Source: Fundidesulfovibrio soli (GTDB lineage Bacteria; Desulfobacterota; Desulfovibrionia; Desulfovibrionales; Desulfovibrionaceae). Taken from it: a stretch of DNA of 46,080 nt. How positions within the stretch are numbered: the first letter of the stretch is position 1; each line of letters begins with the position of its first letter. The notes beneath the pieces are model-generated. The model did not search any database and was not told the DNA's origin. It saw only the letters and a program-made list of their open reading frames with translations. The position numbers were made by a program, and so were the translations under genes. Below are positions 30,054 through 39,710 of this stretch, in pieces. The DNA lies in NCBI RefSeq assembly GCF_022808695.1, contig NZ_JAKZKW010000012.1:62903-108982 (forward strand), given 5' to 3'.

Positions 30054-33000
30054 GTTTGTTCTCCTTGTCCTCATGCGTTGCGCCTGAAGCATCATCTGGA
30101 GGGACGTTCGCGGCATCGTGCTTGCCTTTGTGGCTCATCTTCTCCACGAGGTAGAAGGTGACCGGAATCAGGAAGATGGCGATCACGGTCGCGGCCAGCA
30201 TGCCGCCGATCACGCCCGTGCCCATCACCTTGCGGGAGACGGCTCCCGACCCTGTGGCCAGGGCCAGCGGCACGCAGCCCAGGATGAAGGCAAAGCTGGT
30301 CATCAGGATCGGCCGGAGGCGCAGCTTGGCCCCCTCCAGTGCAGCCTCGACCAGCCCCTTGCCCTTTTCGTATTCGACCTTGGCGAACTCGACGATCAGG
30401 ATCGCGTTCTTCGCCGCCAGCCCGATGAGCATGATCAGGCCGATCTCCGCGTAGATGTTGAACTCCAGTGATCGTACGAAGATGCCGGCAAAAGCGCCGA
30501 AGATGGCCACCGGCGTACCCAGCAGCACGCTGAAGGGCAGGCTCCAGCTCTCGTACTGCGCGGCCAGGATGAGAAAGACGAAGAGCAGCGACAGCGCGAA
30601 GACCACGCTCACCGGCACGCCCTCCTGGGCCTTCTTCTCTTGGTAGGACATGCCCATGTAGTCGTAGCCCATCTCGCGCGGCATGGTTTGCCGGAACACC
30701 TCCTCGAGCGCCTTCATGGCCTGTGTGGAACTGTATCCCGGCTTTGGCGTGGCGTTGATTTGGGCTGAGCGGTACAGGTTGTAGCGCATGGTGAACTCGG
30801 GGCCCATGCGGTTTTCAATGCGGGTCAGGGTCGAAAGCGGGACGGGTTGCCCGGCGGCGTTGCGGACGTAGAACTGCCCCAGCTGGTCCGCCTCTGTCCT
30901 GAACTCCCCCTCGGCCTGGAGGTAGACCTGCCACTGTCGGCCGAATCTGTTGAAGTAGTTGATGAAATAGCCGCCCATGAACGCCTGGAGCGTGGAGTAG
31001 ACCTGGGCCAGGTCCACGCCTTGCTTCAGAACTTTGTCCCGGTCGACGTCGACGAAGACCTGGGGGACAGTGGGCAGGAATGTGGTCGATATGCGCCCGA
31101 TTTCCGGCCGCTTTGCCGCTTCGGCGAGGAATTTCTGCACGTTTTCCCAGAGGAAGGGGATGTCCTTGCCGGCGCGGTCCTCCAGGATGAAGGTCACGCC
31201 GCCGGAGGTGCCGATGCCCGGTATCGCAGGGGGCGAAAAGGCGAAGGCCGTGCCCTGGGGCAGTTGGCGCAGCCGCTGGTTCAGGTTGGCCATGATGGCC
31301 GTGTACTGTTCCTCTGGTTTCTTGCGCTCGTGCCAGGGCTTGAGCGTGACGAAGAAGAAGCCACTGTATGTGTTGGTGATGCCGGAAAGCATGCTGTAGC
31401 CCGCGACCGTGGTGCAGAACTCCACGCCGGGGGAGGACATGATGATGCTCTCGATGTCCTTGCAGGCCAGGCTGGTGCGTTGCAGCGACGCCGCGTCAGG
31501 GAGTTGCACGCCCGCGTAGAAGTAACCCTGGTCCTCCTCTGGGAGGAAGCCGCCCGGAACGATCTTGGCGAGCATGCCCGTTCCGAGGGTCATGGCCACC
31601 AATAGGGCGATGCTGATGAGCGCCTTGCGGATGAACCAGCCGCACAGGTTGACGTACCCGTTGGTGGCTTTGCCGAAGAGGTTGTTGAACCCGCGGTAGA
31701 ACGCGCCAAGGGGCCCGCGCGCCTCCTTCTTCTTCCGCAGGATCAGCACGGAGAGCGCGGGGCTCAGCGTGAGCGCGGTGAAGGCGGAGATCAGAACCGA
31801 AATGGCTATGGTGATGGCGAATTGCTGATAAAGGCGGCCCGTGATGCCCGGGATGAAGATCGTTGGGAGAAACACCGCCGAAAGAACCAGGGCGATGGCG
31901 ACAACCGGGCCGGAGACTTCCTCCATGGCCTTCAGCGTCGCCTCCTTGGGGGACAGCCCGTGTTCGAGGTGGTGTTCGACGGCCTCGACGACAACGATGG
32001 CGTCGTCCACCACCAGGCCGATGGCTAGCACCAGGCCCATGAGCGCGATGGTGTTAATGGAAAAGCCGATGACCGGGAAAAAGGCGAACGTGCCGATCAG
32101 CGACACCGGCACGGCCAGAGCCGGAATGAGGGTCGCCCGCCAGCCCTGGAGGAATATGAACACGACGATGATCACCAGCACCAGGGCTTCGCCCAGGGTG
32201 TGCAGGATCTCCTTGATGCCTTCGCGCACGGACTGCGTCGTGTCGAGGGACACGACATAGTCCAGATCCTGGGGGAAGGACGTGCGTTTCACCTCTTCCA
32301 TGAGTTTCTTCACACCGTCCACGGCCGCGATGGCGTTTGACCCCGGGAGTTGGTATAGGGCGAGGACCGCGGAGGGCTTGCCGTTCAGGCGGCCGGTCAT
32401 TGAGTACGTCTGCGAGTCGAGCTCGATCCGGGCGACATCGCTCAGGCGGACAATAGAACCGTCGGGATTCGCCCGCACCACGATGTCCGCGAACTCATCC
32501 GGGGTCTCGAGCCGCCCCTGCGCGCGGATGGCGTAGGTGTATTCCTGCCCGGGCGGGGCCGGCTCGGCGCCGATCTGTCCGGCGGGGTTGACGGTGTTCT
32601 GCTTCTTCACCGCGTTCACGATTTCCGGGACCGTGATGCCCAGTTTGGCGAGGATGTCCGGCCGCACCCAGAGGCGCATGGCGTACTGGCCCGCCCCGAA
32701 GACGGTGACGCTGGCGATACCGGGCACACGTGTGAGCTGGTCGTTAAGGTTGATGTAGGCGTAGTTGGCCAGGAAGGTGGCGTCGTGGGTCTCGTTCGGT
32801 GAGACGAGGGACACCAGCATCAGCGGCGAGGAGGTGGATTTCTTCACGGTGACGCCGTAGTCCCGCACGTCCGATGGCAGTTTGGAATCGCTCTGGCTCT
32901 TGCGCATTTGCGCCAGGACCTGGTCAATGTTCGGGTCCGTGCTGACGTCGAAATTCACGTACAGCTTCAGCTCGCCGTTGTTGGCGTTGAGCGAATACAT

Positions 33001-33231
33001 GTAGTTCATGTTGTCCACGCCGCTCATCTCCTGTTCGATCGGCGTGGCAACGGACTGCTCGACGGTTTGCGAGTCAGCCCCGACATACGTGGTGTTAATG
33101 AAAATTTCCGGCGGTACGATGTTCGGATACTGTGCGATCGGAAGTCCAAGTATCGCGACAGTGCCGATGATCACGATGAACACCGAAATAACGATGGCGA
33201 CTATCGGCCTGTTAATGAAGAATTTTGCCAT
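30046..33231 (-). CDS. RND multidrug efflux pump (AcrB/MexB, HAE1 type)
   Basis: This 1061-residue inner-membrane proton antiporter begins MAKFFINRPIVAIVISVFIV, as do AcrB-like pumps. It has 12 expected helices in two halves, large periplasmic loops, and the proton-relay region GLVLAIGLVVDDAIVVVEAV with the Asp-Asp pair in helix 4; a late EIGLIMLIGLAAKNAILIVE corresponds to helix 10. It is full length and open throughout. The 74-bp gap to the upstream adaptor gene and the 8-bp overlap with the outer-membrane gene mark a single operon. Substrates cannot be inferred; no regulator is adjacent. Confidence 0.95.
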   Translation of the reverse strand: MAKFFINRPIVAIVISVFIVIIGTVAILGLPIAQYPNIVPPEIFINTTYVGADSQTVEQSVATPIEQEMSGVDNMNYMYSLNANNGELKLYVNFDVSTDPNIDQVLAQMRKSQSDSKLPSDVRDYGVTVKKSTSSPLMLVSLVSPNETHDATFLANYAYINLNDQLTRVPGIASVTVFGAGQYAMRLWVRPDILAKLGITVPEIVNAVKKQNTVNPAGQIGAEPAPPGQEYTYAIRAQGRLETPDEFADIVVRANPDGSIVRLSDVARIELDSQTYSMTGRLNGKPSAVLALYQLPGSNAIAAVDGVKKLMEEVKRTSFPQDLDYVVSLDTTQSVREGIKEILHTLGEALVLVIIVVFIFLQGWRATLIPALAVPVSLIGTFAFFPVIGFSINTIALMGLVLAIGLVVDDAIVVVEAVEHHLEHGLSPKEATLKAMEEVSGPVVAIALVLSAVFLPTIFIPGITGRLYQQFAITIAISVLISAFTALTLSPALSVLILRKKKEARGPLGAFYRGFNNLFGKATNGYVNLCGWFIRKALISIALLVAMTLGTGMLAKIVPGGFLPEEDQGYFYAGVQLPDAASLQRTSLACKDIESIIMSSPGVEFCTTVAGYSMLSGITNTYSGFFFVTLKPWHERKKPEEQYTAIMANLNQRLRQLPQGTAFAFSPPAIPGIGTSGGVTFILEDRAGKDIPFLWENVQKFLAEAAKRPEIGRISTTFLPTVPQVFVDVDRDKVLKQGVDLAQVYSTLQAFMGGYFINYFNRFGRQWQVYLQAEGEFRTEADQLGQFYVRNAAGQPVPLSTLTRIENRMGPEFTMRYNLYRSAQINATPKPGYSSTQAMKALEEVFRQTMPREMGYDYMGMSYQEKKAQEGVPVSVVFALSLLFVFLILAAQYESWSLPFSVLLGTPVAIFGAFAGIFVRSLEFNIYAEIGLIMLIGLAAKNAILIVEFAKVEYEKGKGLVEAALEGAKLRLRPILMTSFAFILGCVPLALATGSGAVSRKVMGTGVIGGMLAATVIAIFLIPVTFYLVEKMSHKGKHDAANVPPDDASGATHEDKENKHA

Positions 33232-33305
33232 GAGCAGCCTACCCTCTTCCTTGCGGCAGCAAGAATGCAGTTCGAAGAATCGTGATCAATACACGCCGGG
33301 CACGG

Positions 33306-34424
33306 CTACTTCTTGACTTTCGGGTTGACCACTATCCCGTCGCGAATCTTGGTCAAGCCTTCGGAGACCACAAGATCGCCAGGCTTGAGCCCCTGCAGCA
33401 CCATCCACATCTGGTCGACACGTTCTCCCACTTTCACCTGTTTGATGTGGACGACGTTGTTCTGGTCAACCACGGCGACCTGGTATTTGCCCTGAAGTTC
33501 GCTGACGGCGCGCTGAGGCACAAGCAGGGCGCCTGACTGGGTCTGGGTGAGCGCGCGGACCTTGGCGAACTGTCCGGGGCGCAGGAAGTTGTCCGGATTA
33601 GGGAACAAGGCGGCCACCTTCAAAGTACCCGTGCTGGGGTCCACATGGCGATCGGCGAAAGAAACTCGCCCCTTCTCCTTCCATGTGGTCCCGTCGGCCA
33701 GGATCAACTCTAGAGGAATCTGAGGCGGGGCGACCTGTGTCGATCCCTTTTTCTGGGCCGCGCCGAGGTATTCGGCCTCGCTGATGGAAATGTACGCCTT
33801 GATGGGGTTCACCGTGGAGACTGTGGTCAGGACGCTGTTCTGCTGCGTGCCCACGAGGTCGCCGATCTGAACCTGGGAGATGCCCGCGATGCCGTCGATG
33901 GGCGAGGCAATCTTGCAGAAATCAAGGTCCAGTTGGGCCCGCTGGAGGGATGCCTTGGCGGCCAGCACCTGCGCTTCCGCAGCCTGCACCGCGCCTGTCG
34001 CGTCGTCCTTGTCCTTCTGGCTGAGGGCTTTGGCTGCGGCGAGCGGCAGGATCCTTTTCAGCGTTGCCTGGTGGGTTCTGAGCACAGCTTCGTATTTGGC
34101 CAGAACGGCCTTGGCCTCGCTCACAGTGGCCTCGAAGGGGCGCGGGTCGATTTCGAAGAGCGTGGTGCCCTTGGCGACGAAATCCCCTTCCTTGTAGTTC
34201 TGCTTGACCAGATAGCCCTGGACCTGGGCGCGAATGGACGCGTTTATCAGGCCGTCCAGCGAGGCCACCCATTCGCCGTAAATGGGGACGTCTTTCTGGG
34301 TGACTGCCACCACCTCGACGTCTGGAGGGGGCGGGGCATCGGAGGGCTTGGTCGTTTGTGAGTGGACGACAGCGCTGTTGAACAACAAAAAGACTGCAAC
34401 GAACGGCAACAATAGATGTCTCAC
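33306..34424 (-). CDS. Periplasmic efflux adaptor (AcrA/MexA family MFP)
   Basis: This subunit links the RND pump to the outer-membrane channel. I choose the GTG at 34424 because AGGAG lies 6 bases upstream and the product then begins with a clean signal peptide (VRHLLLPFVAVFLLF); an ATG at 34445 in the same frame is the alternative. The mature part has a lipoyl/barrel-sandwich half (INASIRAQVQGYLVKQNYKE), a helical hairpin (about 95-165), the second lipoyl half (ASPIDGIAGISQVQIGDLVG) and beta-barrel and membrane-proximal parts (VDPSTGTLKVAALFPNPDNF). About 372 residues, normal for the family. It is the first gene of the efflux operon. Confidence 0.92.
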   Translation of the reverse strand: MRHLLLPFVAVFLLFNSAVVHSQTTKPSDAPPPPDVEVVAVTQKDVPIYGEWVASLDGLINASIRAQVQGYLVKQNYKEGDFVAKGTTLFEIDPRPFEATVSEAKAVLAKYEAVLRTHQATLKRILPLAAAKALSQKDKDDATGAVQAAEAQVLAAKASLQRAQLDLDFCKIASPIDGIAGISQVQIGDLVGTQQNSVLTTVSTVNPIKAYISISEAEYLGAAQKKGSTQVAPPQIPLELILADGTTWKEKGRVSFADRHVDPSTGTLKVAALFPNPDNFLRPGQFAKVRALTQTQSGALLVPQRAVSELQGKYQVAVVDQNNVVHIKQVKVGERVDQMWMVLQGLKPGDLVVSEGLTKIRDGIVVNPKVKK

Positions 34425-34525
34425 GATGTTTCTCCTGCTGAACATGCTGCGTGCCAGTCACTCAATAGATTCCGAACAATAAATGCCTTCGACGCACGTG
34501 TATCCGACAGACGCCACGGCCAATG

Positions 34526-35359
34526 CTATTCCTGTGCGTGGTGTGCGCTTCTTATCTGTTCAGGCGTAACACCCAGGATCGTCACACAGTGGTGCTCGAA
34601 CAGACGTTCGAAAGAAGGCGAGATCAGTCGCGCCCGGATCAGTTCGTCCTCATGCGCTAAAGATTGCTCAAGATCTTTCAGGTTGCATTTGTACAGCTTC
34701 CGCAAAGATAGGATGTAAGGACGGTTTTCTGTAAACTCCTGCGTCGTCAGGAATGATAGTTCCTGCTCGACGTCATCCTGCTTGATGATTTTATCAATCA
34801 ATCCAAGAGACAGTGCCTCCTCAGCAGAAAACTGCCGCCAGCCGAGAATCTCTATGGCCTTCATTTCGCCTAGTATTTTCGGAAGATAATAGCCGCTGCC
34901 CTTGGTGATCACTCCCAGGGCGGCGTTCGGATTCTCGAACATGGTCCGCTCCATGGCGATGCGGTAGTCAAAGGAAAGACTTATATTTAGGCTAAGCAAG
35001 GAGTTGAGGCCGCTGGCGATGTGAACCGTCGGGATTTTCAGCGTGGACAAGAAAGTTATGAAGTTGTTTATTGCATTGAAATAACGCTCAGCCCTTTTGT
35101 TTGCGGTAGTCATGGGCAAGGCAAGGGCCATTGACTTCCAAGAAGCCGAAAAAGTGCTGTCGTTGGCGTGCGAATAGTAAATCAGCGCATGAATGTTTCT
35201 GTTTGTGGATATGGATTTCAGATGCTCATACAGCTTGAACAGAGCATCTGTGTCGCTGGTGACTTCAAAGACGTGTTTCGTCTGTTTGATATGCAGAACA
35301 CCTTCTGCAATGTGCCAATCGAACAATGGTGACTGCATGTTCTGGGCGCTGTGGTCCAT
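34526..35359 (-). CDS. Atypical crotonase-superfamily (enoyl-CoA hydratase/isomerase-like) protein
   Basis: From the ATG at 35359 the product is 277 residues. The crotonase fold is shown by HALIYYSHANDSTFSASWKS, KIPTVHIASGLNSLLSLNIS, LSFDYRIAMERTMFENPNAA, then GYYLPKILGEMKAIEILGWR and AEEALSLGLIDKII. The usual oxyanion-hole glycines (G-x-x-x-G-G-G) are replaced by GLNSLLS, and the usual acidic catalytic positions are not obvious, so catalysis may be altered or lost. The gene is richer in AT than the efflux operon, about 100 bp upstream of it and on the same strand. A diffusible-factor synthase-like or acyl-binding role is speculative. Confidence 0.72.
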   Translation of the reverse strand: MDHSAQNMQSPLFDWHIAEGVLHIKQTKHVFEVTSDTDALFKLYEHLKSISTNRNIHALIYYSHANDSTFSASWKSMALALPMTTANKRAERYFNAINNFITFLSTLKIPTVHIASGLNSLLSLNISLSFDYRIAMERTMFENPNAALGVITKGSGYYLPKILGEMKAIEILGWRQFSAEEALSLGLIDKIIKQDDVEQELSFLTTQEFTENRPYILSLRKLYKCNLKDLEQSLAHEDELIRARLISPSFERLFEHHCVTILGVTPEQIRSAHHAQE

Positions 35360-35423
35360 TGTGGTCTCGCAATGCGCAGGGTTTCTAGGCGAACAGCCTT
35401 TGCCCGTTGTCGATGTTGCGTTA

Positions 35424-35452
35424 GTTCTATTTGAAGCTTTATAACAGGTCAA
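35424..35452 (-). promoter_or_regulatory. Candidate sigma-70 promoter of the crotonase-like gene
   Basis: On the minus strand TTGACC (35452-35447), a 17-bp spacer and TAGAAC (35429-35424) lie 65 bp upstream of the proposed ATG. It may also serve the efflux operon by read-through. Confidence 0.5.
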
Positions 35453-35662
35453 GCCCGTTGGCCCGTTTTGTTACAAATACCGGCATGTGCTGCCTTTCGT
35501 TGCGGATGGCACAAATGAAGTGCCTGTAGGCAAAAAGCAGCGCCGCAAAAGGCTTCGGTCCGCCTTACAGCTGTCTGCCGACGCTGTTGCACCAAGAGGG
35601 TCGGAATGCGCATCTGGATGAAAAGTGAAATGTCCACAGGCATGAGAAGTAGTGGGGCCAGT

Positions 35663-36259
35663 TCAACCTACTGACGGGGGCCGTGGCCACCTCCGCGCCC
35701 AACCCAACCCCTTCATCCCGATCCCAATCGCGGTCATCTGAAACCTCCCCATCTCGCCCATCAGACGGTCATAAGTCCTCCACCACATGTGCGGTGGCTT
35801 CTCGATAGTGATCTCACCGGGTTCTGCGCCCAACCGGCCGCGCAACTTATTGGCCCTGCGGAACATGCGGTCCTGGAGCGTCTCGCACTGGGAGGCGTAG
35901 GCAAGGTCCTGGCACTTGCGGCATAGGAATCGCTGATTTCCGTACAGGACATAACAGCGCCTGCCGCAGCGCGGGCACCGGAACCACGGGCGCTTGCCGC
36001 CGAAGCGGCATGGGGTCCACTCCGTTGGGATAGTTTGGGTGACGTCCTCCCAGTCACCACCACGAACACGCACCCGGAAAGATAGGCGGAGAGAATCCGC
36101 GCTCACGAAGAGCGTCATGCTGCCGCCATCTCTCCAGGAGAGGCTGCCCGAGTAACCAGAGCGCAATGCACCTAGCTTCTGGATGCGGAGTATATCCAAG
36201 CGCACAAAGTCTCGGGTCTTCCCCTTCCACCCAGATCTTCCCGAACCGAAACCGCCCAT
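35663..36259 (-). CDS. Zinc-ribbon protein of integrative elements
   Basis: The 198-residue protein begins MGGFGSGRSGWKGKTRDFVR, a beginning I associate with hypothetical proteins carried on proteobacterial islands. A double-cysteine ribbon CPRCGRRC ... FLCRKCQDLAY binds zinc. The middle has a beta-rich SLSWRDGGSMTLFVSADSLR. The C-terminus is basic. Its function is unknown; nucleic-acid binding is a reasonable inference. The same strand as the primase and its position in the island suggest that it belongs to the element backbone. Confidence 0.72.
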   Translation of the reverse strand: MGGFGSGRSGWKGKTRDFVRLDILRIQKLGALRSGYSGSLSWRDGGSMTLFVSADSLRLSFRVRVRGGDWEDVTQTIPTEWTPCRFGGKRPWFRCPRCGRRCYVLYGNQRFLCRKCQDLAYASQCETLQDRMFRRANKLRGRLGAEPGEITIEKPPHMWWRTYDRLMGEMGRFQMTAIGIGMKGLGWARRWPRPPSVG

Positions 36260-36439
36260 ACGTTTACCTCTCTGGTAATGCGAAATTTCTTGGGAACGTT
36301 GTTCTATTCGTTGATAGGATCCGAGATGGCCCGCTGGGCTGCGTTGGAAATCGTACGATGTTGAAATTCAATTAACTCGATAGAGCGATATCAGCGACGT
36401 TCCTTCTCGCGTCCGCATATGTTAAGTCGTTCTCAGTCT

Positions 36440-36544
36440 AGTGGGTTCGTAGGGTTTCAGTGGATTCTCTGCAGCCCATCCCTAAGAAATTATTTTCCTA
36501 GGGGGGGACTATACGGAATCCACTGAAACGCACTAAACCCACTG
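36440..36544. repeat. Long inverted repeat beside the primase gene
   Basis: The arms AGTGGGTT, then GGGTTTCAGTGGATTC (36440-36467), pair with GAATCCACTGAAAC and AAACCCACT (36516-36544) around a 48-bp AT-rich spacer with a run of seven G. It lies 3 bp past the primase stop. It may be the terminator, or the replication origin of the island as in elements whose primase gene adjoins the origin. I see nothing else in 36260-36547. Confidence 0.6.
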
Positions 36545-36547
36545 GTC

Positions 36548-39304
36548 TCAAAGTTCACTGCTCTTTACGTACCAGCGGGAGTTACCATCGCGGACGGTAC
36601 CGCGCTCGAAGCAAAGGCCATCAACGATGCGCCCAACGCGCTTCTTGATCCAGTGCCCGAGTCGGCGGGCGTTGACGCTGCGTCCGTCACCCGCGATCTC
36701 ATCCAAGACACCCCTGAGCAGTTCACGCATCGCCTGGGCGTCGGCCTGCGATTCACCATCTTCACCGACAGGGGTGAACCCATGAACTACGTGCTCGATG
36801 GCGTCCTTCACTGCTATGTGCGCGTCGCCGAAGCGAGATCGCCATGCGTGGAGCAGGGCGCGGAGTTTCGCCGTATCCGAGTCCTGGGCGTAGTTGACGT
36901 TGACGCCATCGGCGGGGTCGGCCAGTTCGAATGGGGCGAGCCCTTCGTGGGACACCCAGCACACGCACTGGCGCACCAGGTCATTCCACGCCTCGAAGCT
37001 GCCCATGGACCCCTTACCGTTCTTGGGAGCGCCTGCTTCGATGAATCCGCGCAAGACCGTGAGCAGTGCGGCCCGGTACTCCCGCCACTGCTCGCGCATG
37101 AGCGCCACGGGGTCGAATGGGAATGTGAGGGCATCCGGCCGCTCGACTCCGTGGTCCATGGTGATTTTGAGGACGCGGCGTGAGAGGTCACCAACAAGTT
37201 GGATGTTGTTGCCGGTCATCAGGATCAGCACCCTGGACGGAACCGTTACCCTCTCAGATATGCCCAGCACTCGGTCCTGATAGCCGCTGGAACTCGTCAG
37301 GAGGGCGCAGAGGTCAGCAGACTCCACAGGGCCATCCATGTTGTCCAGAAGTAAGCTCTGCGGCAAGGAGAGCAGATGCGCCATGATAGTCTTGCGCTGT
37401 TCTTCCTTCTGCCCAGGCCACGGGGACACATGAGGCAGGCTGCCGCCGAACATCCCGATGGCTTGAGCAGCTTTGGTTTTTCCGGTCCCCGCCGTGGGTG
37501 CGTCGAAAGCAAATCCCGGCGCAGTGGGCAGCATCGGGCGCTGTATAGCCGTCATCATGGCCGCCAGCGCAACGGCGCGGTCCAACGACGTCTTAAATGG
37601 GAAATGGGCGAACGGCTCCCACGCTGTCGCCAAGGCTGCCCGGACCTGGTCCTTGCCAGGGAGCGGAGGGACGTGCCCGCGCGTCACCGTCTCGTCGCTG
37701 AAATGCAGTAGCTCGGTCGCTCTGTCCCAACCCGGGACGGAGAGAAGCGAACCGTCTTCACGCAGGAGGGGGGCTTTGATTATTCCGCTCAAGCGTTTCA
37801 CGCTCCACCCGCCCTGGCTGTCGATGATCCTGCCTGGGAGATCTCGCGGACAGTCTTTCGGTACCCAGGCCTTCTGACTCATGGAGTAGCGTTCGAACCT
37901 GATGCGATCCTCCAAACGGAGCGCCAGCCAAGGAGCCGTGATGTGTTTCACAGCCCCGCCATTCTTGCCCACCACGCGCGCCAGCCGCCCGGCCACCTCA
38001 AACACGTCGCCGTCGCGAGCAAGCACCGTGTCGGCTGTCTGGAAAAGCAACGGCCCGTCGCCTTCCCGAAATTGCAAGACGACCTTTTGGGGCAGTAGTT
38101 CGAACCACTGCCCACCATGCGCATGGCTCCAGATGTGCGGCCGTCCGCCGGAATGCAAGTTGATGAAGCCGATTCGGTTGTCGTTGCCGTAGTCCGGCTC
38201 TAGAGGGTCCCGGCAGCGTTGGGCGTGGTAGCGGTCGGGCTCGCGAAGAAGGTCGCCAACGGTGACGCGCTCCCCGCTTTCCAAGGACAACTCGAAGTAG
38301 CTTGGCAGTTTCTGCTCCTCCACAGCCCGCCGGAATGCCTTAAGAGAAGCCTCCTCGGCCTCAGCGTCGAGTTTGTCACCCCGCTCGCGCAGACGCTCCT
38401 TGTATTCCTCCAGGCGCTCGGCGGCCCATTTCCCCCTGGCCGACCGCGCTTCCTCGGCCACTTCCTCGCGGGCGGCAGCCACGAGTGCCTTGAGCTCGAC
38501 CTGCTCGGCAGACGTCAGGTCTGGGATGGCCTCCACAGTGTTGAGCGGTGTGGCTTCGTTGTTGAAAACCTCCGGGTCTGGGCGATCCTGCGCAAGCGGA
38601 GGGACGCAGCGCGCCCCGGCGGCGAAGTCCAAGCGCTCGGGCTGGAACACGGCGGCATCGATAATCGTACGATTTAGAATTAGCCCCGACTTGGACACAA
38701 TACAGTACCCGCAACCGGCCAGCCACAGACGGTCGAACAGCGCCTTGCCTGCGCGCGGGATGTCCCTGGCGTCCGCGACGAGGATGTAGGCGCGCAATCC
38801 ACCTTCGGCGCGGAGCCAACCGTCATCGACCTCGGTGTTGGAAATCCAAGAACTGGCGCTATCCGTCATTACCGTGGGAGCACTCGCAAGGGGCGGGCAT
38901 ACCTCGATTAGAGCATGGCGCAGGGCTTCTCGGGTTAGCGCTGACTGGCCGGGACGAGGATCGTAATCGTTCATCAGAATCCCCGGTCCTACAGGCCAGT
39001 CGAAATAATCGCGGGATCGGGCGATCTTGCCTTCCTGAGCGGCGTCCTTGGTGACGAGCTGGACCTGCTCATTTGGGGCTAGGCCGCGTGGCACGCCGTA
39101 ACAGAGCGCTTGATTGGTTTTGAGGCTCGAGAGGAACTTGGCGAAGTTCGCCATGCTCGAGATTCGCAAATGCTGGGCGCGGCCCTCGACAAGCTGCCCG
39201 CCAGGTTTCTTGACGAGATTGCCTTCGGCGTCGAGCAGGAAGGACTTGCTCAGGCAGCCAGGGATCACAGCCGAGATACCGGTGATGGAGAAGGGGGCGC
39301 TCAT
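36548..39304 (-). CDS. Island replication protein (primase-helicase-like)
   Basis: The 918-residue protein has an N-terminal part with an archaeo-eukaryotic-primase-like look (ILMNDYDPRP, an acidic DYD motif, near residue 110) and a charged coiled coil (about 270-330). A C-terminal P-loop ATPase has Walker A APTAGTGKTKAAQAIG near residue 605, Walker B QSLLLDNMDG and a sensor-like LILMTGNN. The layout fits replication proteins of satellite or plasmid-like integrative elements. GC content is slightly below that of the core genes. It is transcribed toward the inverted repeat at 36440-36544. Confidence 0.72.
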   Translation of the reverse strand: MSAPFSITGISAVIPGCLSKSFLLDAEGNLVKKPGGQLVEGRAQHLRISSMANFAKFLSSLKTNQALCYGVPRGLAPNEQVQLVTKDAAQEGKIARSRDYFDWPVGPGILMNDYDPRPGQSALTREALRHALIEVCPPLASAPTVMTDSASSWISNTEVDDGWLRAEGGLRAYILVADARDIPRAGKALFDRLWLAGCGYCIVSKSGLILNRTIIDAAVFQPERLDFAAGARCVPPLAQDRPDPEVFNNEATPLNTVEAIPDLTSAEQVELKALVAAAREEVAEEARSARGKWAAERLEEYKERLRERGDKLDAEAEEASLKAFRRAVEEQKLPSYFELSLESGERVTVGDLLREPDRYHAQRCRDPLEPDYGNDNRIGFINLHSGGRPHIWSHAHGGQWFELLPQKVVLQFREGDGPLLFQTADTVLARDGDVFEVAGRLARVVGKNGGAVKHITAPWLALRLEDRIRFERYSMSQKAWVPKDCPRDLPGRIIDSQGGWSVKRLSGIIKAPLLREDGSLLSVPGWDRATELLHFSDETVTRGHVPPLPGKDQVRAALATAWEPFAHFPFKTSLDRAVALAAMMTAIQRPMLPTAPGFAFDAPTAGTGKTKAAQAIGMFGGSLPHVSPWPGQKEEQRKTIMAHLLSLPQSLLLDNMDGPVESADLCALLTSSSGYQDRVLGISERVTVPSRVLILMTGNNIQLVGDLSRRVLKITMDHGVERPDALTFPFDPVALMREQWREYRAALLTVLRGFIEAGAPKNGKGSMGSFEAWNDLVRQCVCWVSHEGLAPFELADPADGVNVNYAQDSDTAKLRALLHAWRSRFGDAHIAVKDAIEHVVHGFTPVGEDGESQADAQAMRELLRGVLDEIAGDGRSVNARRLGHWIKKRVGRIVDGLCFERGTVRDGNSRWYVKSSEL

Positions 39305-39430
39305 AAGTACCCCCAGCTATTGACTGACCATAACCCGGTGGGTATCTGAATCTTGTCGGAATTCATGTTTTCGCCCCCGTCCTGGCCGCGAACCTGGGCG
39401 GGGCGCTTTCGTTGTTCAGCATACGCCCCC

Positions 39431-39619
39431 CTACGCCGCCTGGGGATCGATGCGGTTCTCGGCGATGAAGCGCTCGAGGTCGGCCAGCCTATAGCGGACG
39501 GACCGGCCGATTTTGACGAACGGGGGCGGCTGACACTTGAGGCGACGGGCTTGGAGGGTGCGCACGCTGATGCCCAGGAACTGGGCTGCTTGGCGCTCGT
39601 CGAGGATGTGTGGATTCAT
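39431..39619 (-). CDS. AlpA/excisionase-type helix-turn-helix protein
   Basis: The 62-residue protein has ILDERQAAQFLGISVRTLQA (a MerR/AlpA-type winged helix-turn-helix), followed by FVKIGRSVRYRLADLERFIA, the typical wing. Such proteins act as recombination directionality factors or activators of integrase. GGAGAG lies upstream of the ATG. It sits between the integrase side and the primase, as expected for an excisionase. Confidence 0.88.
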   Translation of the reverse strand: MNPHILDERQAAQFLGISVRTLQARRLKCQPPPFVKIGRSVRYRLADLERFIAENRIDPQAA

Positions 39620-39710
39620 GGCTTCTCTCCTTGTTTGTCCAGCTGCGATTCAGTGCAGTCGGGGAGTCAGCCATGGTAGAGCGCATTTTTTGAGTTACTG
39701 CATGGTAGCC

